From contig JAXDDX010000049.1 of NCBI GenBank assembly GCA_034670405.1, forward strand, positions 1,302,001-1,366,000: 64,000 nt of DNA. The letters run 5' to 3'. Made by a program: the position numbers and the translations under genes. The DNA is from Hoplostethus atlanticus. Lineage: Eukaryota; Chordata; Actinopteri; Trachichthyiformes; Trachichthyidae. Below, piece by piece: positions 13,401-26,750 of this stretch. Positions within the stretch are counted from its first letter, which is position 1; each line of letters starts with the position of its first letter. The notes beneath the pieces are model-generated. The model was not told where the DNA came from. It was given only the letters and a program-made list of their open reading frames with translations, and made no database searches.

Positions 13401-16400
13401 TCATGTTGGCTATGAGGACACATCCGCAACACTACATTGCTAACTGGCTCATTTTGTTTAGGAGTTTAAATTGTTTTTTGCTCTTATCAATAGAACTTAC
13501 ACATTATGATAGCCAAGACATTAACTGAAATAATAGAAACTTTACATATTTTTGTCTTTCAGCCTAAAGCAGCCCCAGTAGCTGCCCAGCCTTCACCTGC
13601 CACTTCGGCCCCCAGCACTACAGCTCCCACAGCCCTTGCTGCCTCGGTGTCCAGCTCGGACACCCCGTCAGAGGGTGCCCCTAAAGAGGACAAACCTGAG
13701 GAGAGGCCCTCATCAACTTCTGAACCAGCTTTCACACCTATTGGGTAAAGATGGGTAGATGTGGGGTTTTTTTTTTAGCCGTCTCTCTGATAGCATTGTC
13801 TTGAGAACTGGTGTACTGATCACGGCTCACCAAAGGTCTGCATTTGTCTTGCAGAACTTGTGAGGCTTCAACAAACACAAACTTAGTTGATGAAGCCGTT
13901 TCAGCTCTGGGTAAGATCTCATTTCTAAACCAGATTTTTAAGTGATTATTGTATGATTGTTGGTGGCAGAGATATGACAGAAAAGTAATATCTTGAATCC
14001 AGTCAAATGTATCTTAAATACTGTACACTGTACAGTTTTGGACTTCAGCTAAATTTCTTTTTGCCTTTCACCAGCATGTGCTCTAGCCTCAAGGCCTGTG
14101 GGCTGCATCTGGCATGCCACAGATTTGTTGGCCCATGTGTGAATCTGCGTTGTCAGTTCATTTTGGCCTACCTAATTGCACCCATAGTTGGTGGGGAGTG
14201 CAAGTTCCAGTTGCCGCACAGTGCAGTATCTAGCAAGAAAAGGAGCACGTTCACTAGCTCAGAGTGAGTAAGGGTGATGCTAAGGGCAGAGAATTCAAAG
14301 GTAGATGAGACTGAGTAGATTAGAGTTTAAAGAATAGTCTGTCTACACACAGAGGTATTCTGACTAAACTGAGGAAAAGGGCTATGCAGGGCCTGCCAGA
14401 TGTGGGGAAATTGCCTGTTTCATGGCCAGCAAGGGGGAAGCCACTGCAATAGGCAAAGCAACTTGAAAACGTTGCTCACTTCCCACGGACTTATTAGTGG
14501 CAAGTGTGCTCACCAGCACAACTTTCCCAGCAGTGGGATACGTGCAAAAATGAACACACTCATTGCAGAGTTTAACAGACAAATTTTCTTGAAGCCCAAA
14601 TTCATTTTTGAAAAATGTCCATATCTATTTGCAAGTTATGTGGAGCATGTGCCAGAATACTGACAGATAAAACTGAATGAATTACTGTATAGTGCTACAG
14701 CACGCTGAGGGCCAAGTTGGAGTCTGTTGGAGCAAACATTTCCCCTTCATTTGCAGCACGATGCCACAGCTCGACCATGGTCGCACTCTCCAAGGCTGTG
14801 TGCTACATATATTTGGAAACGTATATTATTAGTGATGATCATCAGCAAATCATCCCACAGTTCCCCATGGCCACAGTGCAGAACTTTGTTGCAATGATTG
14901 CTTTGGTCATAGCAAATAGGTCAAAGAACAATCTCTACAGGCGTATGACTTAATACTGTGCAGCCATTCGTTTCACATTTGAGTGTTTTGTGTTAGTTAT
15001 ATGGGACCTGTAGAGAATTACAGAGTATTCTCTTTTTTTTTTTTTTTTGCTCATGTTTTAGTATACATTTTTGGGGAATATATAGGAATAAGATATGGGT
15101 TATTTATCTAAAGAAGCTATGGGTGTTAATGTCTGCAACACGTTTCTGCCTTCATAGAAATGGTAATAATTTACAGATAGTATGTTGAGATTTCATTCAA
15201 TTTCAAAGTTATTTTGCTTTGTTCAATTAAATCATAATATGTAAATGTCCGTCCCGCTACTTGATTTACTTGAGTTTCCCAATGTGGCCCTCTATTGAAA
15301 TTGAGTTTGTGACCCATGATTTAAAGTAAACTGTGAATGGACTGTGTTTTAAACCTAATCTTCTATAACGAATACAACTTTGCCTTCATTGACTAGGTAG
15401 CTAGGTTGCTGTCCTGGTGGACAATAGTTGTAGCTTATAACTATTACTTTGATATGGCCTTTGACAGTGTTTTCTATGACAAAACATTAACAGCGAAAAA
15501 ACGGTTGTTGTTTTTTTATAACATCAAACCTTGAACTGTCTGGTGATATTTATATATAACCCTACTGAAATACAATTTGATTGTGTCCCGGTGTATTTGT
15601 GCCCATCCCTCTTTAGTGACAGGCCAGTCATATGATGCCATAGTGAATGAGATGATGCTGATGGGCTACGACAGAGAGCAGGTGGTGGACGCTCTCAGAG
15701 CCAGCTTCAACAACCCAGACAGAGCTGTGGAGTACCTGCTCACAGTAAGGCTAGCATTATATCTTATGTGCCCTCAATCAAATGTGTCTTACTGCAAATC
15801 TTCGCAACCTTTCAAGGTAGTCAAAAAAAAACAGCTCATTGGGGCCATGTGGTTAAAATAATTAAGCCATGGTCATAACCTAATTAGCCTGAAGAGTGTG
15901 CTATAATTTAAGATTGAATTTGAACAGTTGAATAAGCTTAAATCCCACATCATCGGGCCTATTAATACTATCTAATTTGTCCATTCGATCATCAAAATCA
16001 TGATGGCTTTCATAACCTGCACACAATAAATGGTCCTGATTGGCCCATAGGGGGCCAATAACCCCTCAAAGTGTAAGACTCGGATGATGTTTTTCTACAG
16101 GGTATCCCAGCCAGGGAGGAGCGCCATGCAGGAGGACCTGACTCCGTGGCGCCTCCAGTGGGTGGAACTCCAGCTGTGTCCACAGGTGGTATAAGTGTCC
16201 CTGCTAGCACTGGCTCCTCACAAAGTGCTGGAGGTGGTGAGTGGCCCATACATTAATGCGATCTCGGTAAACAAATGCTTACTGTTTCTGCTATTATCCT
16301 ACCTTCTGTCCTCCTCATTATATCAGCTCTTGCTTCTTTCTGCTTACTCTTTCCCTCTCATCCTTCCTCCATCCCTTCAGGCAACCCCCTGAGCTTCCTA

Positions 16401-18626
16401 AGAAACCAGCCCCAGTTCCATGTGATGAGACAGCTGATCCAGCAGAACGCTGCTCTGCTTCCAGCCCTGCTGCAGGAGATGGGCAGGGAGAACCCCGAGC
16501 TCCTGCAGGTACAGTGCTGATGGAGGGGAACGATATTGAAATCATTTGATTGTGTGGCTGGGAGGAGGACCTCTCATGAACTGTTTCGATAAAACAATTC
16601 TCAGGTTTACAGTGGTCAGAAAAAATTTGAACCTTGTAGAAATTTCTGCAGTAAGTGTGTTGATACCTTAAATTAACAGACTGAGAGCCTGACTAAACAA
16701 ATAACAGTCATTATAATTGTTTTAGTCATCTATTGAGGAAAATGTCATATCTAATTTACTTACTGGAAAAAGTATGTGAACCTCTAGTTCATCAGTTTAT
16801 CTAAAGGGGGAATTGGAGTCAGACGTGTCAGTCAATGGGATTCCAAAACCATTTCTAAAGAGTTTGGGCTTCACCGTCATAGCCCTCCACTGTGTTCAAA
16901 TGGAGAAAATTGTATACTGTAATTTCATGGAGAAGCATTTGATTATTTCCTGAAACTGGGATAGCTGTGTAGGTATTTAAAAGTCTATGATCTTGGTTTG
17001 CTGTCAAGTATTTCTGATTCTGTGCGCTGTTCTGTAACAATATTGAACACTCAGCACCAATGATGGTAATAACTATTCCTAAATGATAACCTACGTCATA
17101 ACCGTCATTTAATTAATGTTTCAACTGGAGACATTAGTGGAGTGAAGCAGTCTTCAGATCATTGTTTTCTGTTGACACAATCTAAAGGAACTGATTTTGT
17201 GGTATACGGATTAAATTGATAAAAAGCGTTAAAATTCATACAGGTAAAATAGACAACGTGCAAACATTTGCAAAAAAGTTGCCGCCTACAGTGAAGCTAA
17301 TCTAATTTATGCTTTCTCAATAATTACAACTTGCCATAATGTCCGTTCTCATGCGCTATCTTCCCCTCACATGCAGCATCCAGTTAGCAAGTGTTGTATG
17401 AACCTAATCTTTATGTGCTCCCCTGTGTCTTGTTTCTTTTTAAACAATAAGTGATCAATTAAAGATAAAACAGAAGTTATTACATTCTGTGTAGTCTTGT
17501 GTGGTGTTGTATCTCGCTGAATGGGGTGCAATTTCATTGTTGATGCATAATGGCTTACAGTGACTCATGAAGCTGCAATGCTTCCAAGTAACAGCCTATC
17601 AACTTTCAAGTTTTACAGTTGACAGTTGTTTTAGGCTTAGTGCTATTTGTGTTGGCCATTTTCATATTGAACTTTTAAAGTAACAATAATGAAATGCAAA
17701 GCAGGCTGTAGCGGGGCTCGCTACTCCCTCGGGCGTAACAGACAAACAGGACAAGCCAGGAGAGAGTTTTCACAGGCAGGCACGGCATTTTATTCCAACA
17801 TAAACTCTACACTGACAAAGACTCCCTGCAGCTTTCCTACCTATTACACACAGACAGGTTAGCGTTTCAGCGGAGTCCTTAGGGTCAGTGCGCCTGCTGC
17901 CGGTCTTGATCCTCCTGGAAGACAAACACATTTAATTGCAAAAGTGAAAAATGTGTTTTGGAAGGGTTTATAATTGAGGCTCTTGGTCAGTGCTTCATAC
18001 CGAGACCGTGTCCTGCAGGTATGAGTCAGGCCTTAACTGTTTATTCTCTACTACAGGAGATTAGTAGCCACCAGGAGCAGTTCATCCAGATGCTGAATGA
18101 GCCCAATCCAGAAGAGGTGCCAGAGGTTAGCGGGAGTGGGGGAGGAGGAGGAGCAGGTGGAGGAGCAGGAGCAGGAGCAGGAGCAGGAGGAGGAGGGGGA
18201 GGGATTGCAGCTGATGGACCCAGCGGAAGTCACACAAACTATATCCAGGTCACGCCCCAGGAGAAGGAGGCCATTGAGAGGGTGAGGAGGAATAGAACAT
18301 CAGTAGCCTTTATCAGTTCAACACAGCTTTAAATGCATGTATACACTGTAGATATTGTCTGACCTGCTAGAATATTATACACTTCTTATCCATTACACTG
18401 AGAAATGTACCCTCAGTTTTATGATAACATGTCAACTGATGTGATGCACACGTTGTGATATCTGTGTAATTTAAGTATTTGTCCCTTTTTCAACTCTTCT
18501 CTCCCACTGCAGCTAAAAGCCTTAGGATTTCCAGAGGGACTTGTTATACAAGCCTACTTTGCTTGTGAGAAGAACGAGAACTTGGCTGCAAACTTCCTTT
18601 TACAACAGAACTTTGACGATGATTGA
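7488..18626 (+). CDS. rad23b: rad23b, UV excision repair protein RAD23 homolog B (10 exons, complete)
   Basis: Exons: 7488-7553, 9407-9488, 11657-11736, 13563-13744, 13855-13910, 15617-15744, 16101-16236, 16381-16508, 18057-18281 and 18513-18626. All junctions are GT-AG and the frame is continuous: 1197 nt, 398 residues (human RAD23B is 409). Residues 1-76 are the ubiquitin-like domain (start [17 protein letters not shown]), which docks on the proteasome. Residues 77-155 are a Pro/Ala/Ser/Thr linker. UBA1 is about 156-198 ([18 protein letters not shown]). The XPC-binding domain is about 245-300 ([29 protein letters not shown]). A Gly/Ala tract is encoded in exon 9. UBA2 is about 350-395 ([19 protein letters not shown], ending NFDDD). 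The protein stabilises XPC in global nucleotide-excision repair and shuttles polyubiquitinated substrates to the proteasome, in nucleus and cytoplasm. Domain order and the tail separate it from RAD23A. Confidence 0.97.
8850..9105. repeat. possible dispersed repeat in rad23b intron 1
   Basis: The start of this segment (gtccaacatggtttctga) is nearly repeated at 20263-20280, after the gene. The later part (gggcgggacataacatgg, then accatgaggtaac) resembles interspersed fish sequence I have seen, but I cannot name a family and the boundaries are uncertain. Confidence 0.3.
10960..11350. repeat. degenerate tandem repeat, period about 80 bp, rad23b intron 2
   Basis: Four to five diverged units follow one another. 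The anchor ctcctaac recurs at 11040, 11123, about 11202 (accctaac), 11281 and, degenerate, 11340, a spacing of 83, 79, 79 and 59. Each unit also carries a version of gtctgtcttctggacaag, and two carry ataggtagcag or gtaggtagcag. This is an old minisatellite-like array of long units. Confidence 0.6.
12753..12889. repeat. dispersed element with a 17-bp inverted repeat, rad23b intron 3
   Basis: A perfect inverted repeat has arms at 12757-12773 (cacacctgaaccaatta) and 12798-12814 with a 24-nt loop. The sequence then reads into ggtacttgaggactgggttgggaaccactg. That tail is a common end of non-autonomous, probably hAT-type, elements in fish. The family name is not certain. Confidence 0.5.
14072..15320 (+). 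mobile_element. decayed hAT-superfamily transposon in rad23b intron 5
   Basis: Broken frames on the plus strand read like the C-terminal half of a hAT transposase of the ZBED5/GTF2IRD2-like type. Around 14548-14660 there is [13 protein letters not shown], then KPKF and [12 protein letters not shown], matching the family pattern EF..RF.DF...F.lF.NP...v...P. Around 14760-14830, in another frame, [14 protein letters not shown] followed by IFGNVYY resembles the LR..A..vlsmFGsTY block. The outer ends, cctcaaggcctgtgggctgc near 14088 and the inverted-type gtggccctctattgaaattg near 15283, resemble hAT termini. Stops and frameshifts show it is dead. Exact ends and target duplication were not found. 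Confidence 0.6.
16608..16925 (+). mobile_element. 5' fragment of a Tc1-like transposon in rad23b intron 8
   Basis: The fragment begins with TA followed by CAGTGGTCAG at 16610. It has the internal blocks of a common fish Tc1 5' region: ctattgaggaaaatg, aaagtatgtgaacctctag, attggagtcagacgtgtcag. It then enters the transposase helix-turn-helix coding part near 16848-16915 ([14 protein letters not shown], then a diverged KWRK-like stretch). The start of the transposase gene and everything after its first domain are missing. Confidence 0.75.
17707..17930 (-). mobile_element. possible solo LTR, rad23b intron 8
   Basis: Read on the minus strand it runs TGTGTTTGTC...CCCGCTACA, i.e. TG...CA ends over 224 bp, with an AATAAAA poly(A)-type signal about 90 bp before the end and a GT-rich stretch after it, as in an LTR. 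No second LTR, primer-binding site or clear target duplication is visible, so this is a tentative call. Confidence 0.35.
18131..18203 (+). repeat. GGA/GCA codon repeat within rad23b exon 9
   Basis: An imperfect purine-rich GGA/GCA repeat codes for a Gly/Ala linker between the XPC-binding domain and UBA2. Human RAD23B has a glycine run at the same place, so the linker is conserved in type but evolves as a microsatellite. Confidence 0.85.
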
Positions 18627-19320
18627 GAGCCAGCCTCACTTTGACTTTTTGTTTTGTTTTTTTATTTCTTCCTCTACATTTTGATTGATCATATTGGATA
18701 TATAATCGTAAACAGGCCGTCTACACTTCCTAAAAAAAATTACTACAAATGCATACTATAATACATTCACCTCTTCTCAGTAACACTGGATCATTATCAG
18801 CTGGGGTGTGTGTGAGAACAAGCAGTTGTTTGTGATCAATTTAAAATGGAGGACAAATTAAAGTAAAATTACTTAGTGCATCAGAAATCACCTGTGTTAT
18901 CAATTTCTTTATACTTCAGCTAAGACCAATCGGATTGCAGAATTGGCAGAATGCAAAATGGCATGTGAGAGTAGAGGGGGAAGGTTTTGACGGCAGTGGT
19001 CATGCATACTCATTCCTGTTTTGTTTCTCTTTCTCAGTTAACAAGTACTGGGGATCCCAGGATATAAAATCACTTTTAAACAATGAACATGCAACATGTA
19101 TGGGACTTTTTTTTTTCTGTTTTTAACGTCACGCATTTGAATGCATGTAAAACAGGATTGTGATTGAAGACAGGAGCTATGGAAAGAGGCTAGTCTATAG
19201 ACATCATGTCAAACATTGTAACGCATGTATATAGTTTACATGGCATCCATTAAGGTTTAGTTACTATCCCTGTCATTTTTACAGAAAAATAAACTCTTCA
19301 AGATAAAAAGTCCTGCCCAT
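18627..19320 (+). terminator. rad23b 3' UTR and poly(A) signal
   Basis: After the rad23b stop at 18624-18626 comes AT-rich sequence with an AATAAA at 19288-19293, followed by a GT-rich stretch at about 19325-19345 (tgctttgttgtgtgcttt), the usual cleavage and polyadenylation layout. This predicts a 3' UTR of about 680 nt. Confidence 0.65.
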
Positions 19321-21131
19321 TTTGCTGTGCTTTGTTGTGTGCTTTAGACAGTGCATAAACTTGAATGTAAGCCATGACCCAGACCGCTCTGTTGGTTAAT
19401 GTACAGAGGAAGTTATTTCTACCTGTATTTTACCAGTATGATCGGTTTGGTTCTTTACATTTTACCGGCCTAGCCCCCAGATGTCTTGTTAAATTGTGTA
19501 ATTTATAATTAAATTCTCATGATGAAGGAACTACAAGGTGTGTTGCCACAAAGTGCACCATGAGAAATGACAAGGGGCACAGGGTGTGCTGGATACAATG
19601 TAGGCCTACAGGGGGCAGCATAGACCACAACATAGCCAAAGGTCAACGTCAATCTTCACGTCCCAACCTAAAGATGTGTATGACTGAACTACTGCAAAAT
19701 GTGTCAAAATCAAACACCTACTTTTACATTTTGTATTGTGGAAGAAATAATGAATCAAGTTAAGATGTCATTTAGTTTGATTAAAGACAATTGAAATACT
19801 TTTTGTTTGACTTTTTTGATTATATATGAAGAGATGTGTTTTTCTTAAACACATTATGGGCCTTTTATGATATTTGAACCTTTTGTTGCTGTTAGCGGAA
19901 AGTAATCTTCTAAACCAAACTCCTTTTGATTAATGTGAGAACGTGTAGAGCAGATGTAGGTTATGAAGAGAACCGAGATGGTTGGTGCTATTGATGATGC
20001 CACTAACTGATAATTCACACTTTTTTTTTTTTTTTTTTTATCAGTTTTGAGATTTTATTGATCATCTCATGTTTACAGTTGCCATGTTTTTGACTGTTCC
20101 AAAGCCTAAATTAAACAATATGATTGAGCTTTTGTTATCATGGCCAGGTTTTTGAACACCTTGTTGCATTTACATTTAAGACTTAAGACATTTTTATGAA
20201 CTTTAACTCAAAAGAATGTTATTTCTCTCTATATGCTATTATAGCGTTAATTTATTGGCCGTCCAATATGGTTTCTGAGTGCTTTATTGACCCGGCAGTG
20301 TCAGGTTTCCTTTTGGCTTCACTCAGTATAGACTAATGTGCTGGGAGGACATTAAGCCTATAGCATTTTATTAATATTATTACCATTACCTTATCTTGTG
20401 CTATGCTTGCGCAGTGCAAGTCTAGTTGTGACTAAGAAACATAAGCAATAATAATAGCAACAATAATAGATGTAGTTAATAACCAAATCATTGACATTCG
20501 TTCTGAGATGTGACAGATATGTATCTAGACACTGTCTCACTACAGCATCTTGGTGGATTGTATTCAAGGTTTGCACCCGAGAGCTCCAGCCACAGTACAG
20601 TTGTAATCAGATTTGGTGTCACCGTTGAATGTCAGCCAGTATCTCTGCTGTCCTCTCCATTCTTCCCACTGACAGGTGGAAAGAGAACCCCATGGAAACA
20701 GGACATTGTAGAAGTGTATTTTTGAAGATCTTTTTAGCGGGAGCATTGTGTTAGTTTGCCTGTGGCAATCTCACTATTATCGGGGGGGAGGGGGTATTGT
20801 GTGTGAGCTATTGTTGCCATTTAAATGTCCTTATCCATTACACTAGGTTGTGTAATGGATAAGGATACAATTAAATTCAAACTAAATGTTTGAGGAAACT
20901 CTAAATATGCATGCCGTGCTCTATTTGACTTCCAGTTAAACAGCCAAATGCTTCTTTCCCACATGATTTAGTTTAACTGAGGTGAATGGTGTGACAGAAT
21001 ATCCATCTCAGACATGTTTGGTTGGTAAAATGGATTGTACTGTCAACCATTTCACAGGACATTGTTGTTCTGGTACCGCAGGTCTTGATAAACTACAAAA
21101 TAGCAATCATCCTTTCTCATTTCAAATACAT
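19321..21131. other. rad23b-klf4 convergent intergenic DNA
   Basis: No gene seen. It contains a T-run at 20021-20039, a short fragment related to the intron 1 repeat at 20263-20280 and a strong hairpin at 20826-20867. Confidence 0.5.
20826..20867. repeat. 18-bp inverted repeat (hairpin) between rad23b and klf4
   Basis: Arms 20826-20843 (tgtccttatccattacac) and 20850-20867 are complementary over 18 positions, with one G-T mismatch, around a 6-nt loop. Confidence 0.9.
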
Positions 21132-22023
21132 TTTATTATACTGTAAAATACAAAACATTAACAAAGCATTTTTATTTACAAATGTACAAAATTCAAGATT
21201 ATATTACATATTTTGGCTATAAACAAAAACCTTTGTTCAGAGTTACTCATTTAATACAAAAATATGAATGTCTCATATAAATTATTGCACTTTTGCAACC
21301 GCAGTGCATTGAAGATTGCCATCACCATTGAGAAGTGAAGTTTTCACCTGATTTAAGTCAGATTGTGGAAGAGAATTCTCTAAGAAACACACAAACAACC
21401 ATATGGCACTTTTCATATTTTTCACCCTTTTGTATTTTTCCTTGATCTTTGGTACCTTTCCTTTAAACCCCTTCTTTAGTCACTGAGCACCATCCTGTAA
21501 CATAAATTAAAATTGTACCTGAAATTAATGGCATTGCAGGTGAAATGTATATATAAATATAGATTTATTTTAATACAGTATGTTGAGCAGTGTGGAGTTG
21601 ACAGAGACTAATGGTATGTTGCTGGTAGAAGGCCTCTGGGAGAAGTTTGTCTGTTCCTGGTTTCCCTGATTTCCAGTCATAAGTTGTTGGCACCTGGTCC
21701 TCCAAGTTTTGTCGATTAAATAAGACAAATTCCAGTTTGGTCCCTTAAGAAAAGATTGCCACCCTGTCTGAAAGGTCTTGTTGAGTCACCTGCCCGATAA
21801 CAGAGGACAGGATCAGGCTTAAGAGAAATTCTAGGCTCTTGTGGAGTAATGCTCTTTTTGCCGTGAACAGCACAGCGTGTCTTGATGCTTGACAACAGCT
21901 TGAAGGCAAATTATGGTTTTAAAATATCTTAAGTCACAAGTTTGTTCAGGGTTTTGATAAGATATATTTTGTATTTTTGCTGGAGCCGTCATCCGTGGCC
22001 ATCCAGTCTGGTCCAGTCAAGTC
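21132..22023 (-). terminator. klf4 3' UTR with candidate poly(A) signals
   Basis: Read on the minus strand, AATAAA hexamers occur at 21564-21569, 21171-21176 and 21132-21137. The last two would give a 3' UTR of about 850-890 nt, close to that of mammalian KLF4. Several ATTTA pentamers lie in it, which fits the unstable mRNA expected of KLF4. Site choice is inferred. Confidence 0.55.
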
Positions 22024-25835
<3,812 letters not shown>

Positions 25836-26175
25836 CAATAAAAAAAAAATATGTCTGTGGAGTCCTTCTGGTTGACTTTGTTCTTCGGTGCTATCTGCGC
25901 CGGGTCTGGTTATATCCCCGGGTTTAAAGTTTATGCTCCGCGTTGGGCGCTATATTTTGGTCCGAGCCATGCTGCAGCTGATGGGCGCGACCCGGTAGAC
26001 GGATTTCTTTTTAACGTTGATGCAAATTGATCAGGAGGAGTGAGGCGACACACGGGGATTCCCTGGTCTGCCTCGCGCCAGTTGCCATGCAGGGACCGGC
26101 AGCCTGAACGAGACTGAGCTGACAAACCGCCTGACGGGTATCCCTGCTTAAATCATTGAAGCTGGACACGCCCTC

Positions 26176-26188
26176 GTTGCCCGGCAAC
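26176..26188. promoter_or_regulatory. X-box (RFX-type) palindrome
   Basis: GTTGCCCGGCAAC is a perfect 6-1-6 inverted repeat matching the RFX X-box pattern. It lies about 340 bp upstream of the klf4 ATG. Confidence 0.6.
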
Positions 26189-26209
26189 AAGCACTACATG
26201 AACAACATT

Positions 26210-26312
26210 TAGCGCGAGGGAGGGAGGACGTGGTGTGAGGCTGGGGGAGGAGGAGGAGGAGGGGGGGAGGAGAGGGGGAAGAGAGAGCGAGAGAGAGAGG
26301 GAGAGCGACGTT
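26210..26312. repeat. polypurine tract upstream of klf4
   Basis: The plus strand is almost all G and A (GGA, GGGGGAG, GAGAGA units) with few interruptions; it is pyrimidine-rich on the klf4 sense strand. Confidence 0.8.
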
Positions 26313-26705
26313 TGTTTGTAATAATAGCAACAGTAGGCTACCTATCCTTACTGCTGCTTTATTAGTTTCAAACCGGACTGGCTGACATGGGAAACTGACT
26401 TATTTCAGTGTGTAAGGAAGGTCAAATGGCACCCACCATACCTTAGCCTAACAGTGTACCTTCTTACCTACAGCTTTTTTGACCTACATCTAATACTTTA
26501 TCACATTTACCAAATATTAATATCTAATATCAGTCATTGCTCCACTAATCCCCAGAAATGTAGCTTATGTTTCTGTTTCGTTTCTGTTTTTGTGGCTATG
26601 GATGTTAGAGGCAGGAACGTTTGCTATGGAGTTATGGGTAATACCATACCTTAGGGTAGCATGAAATGACAGCCTTTAATTGCACTAAGAGCACTGCATC
26701 TTTGT

Positions 26706-26750
26706 ACACACACACACACACACACAAATATAATTATATATATATATATG
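26706..26750. repeat. compound (CA)n/(AT)n microsatellite
   Basis: CA run at 26706-26726 followed by an AT-rich run to 26750. Confidence 0.9.

Larger units (their letters stand above)
25836..26330 (-). promoter_or_regulatory. klf4 5' leader and proximal promoter
   Basis: GC-richer DNA upstream of the klf4 start codon. It contains TATA-like ggatataacc (minus, about 25910-25920), two upstream open frames (26088-26011 and 25970-25950), a CACGCCC KLF/Sp-type box at 26167-26173, a palindromic RFX X-box at 26176-26188 and a long purine tract. The transcription start is not fixed by the sequence alone. Confidence 0.55.
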
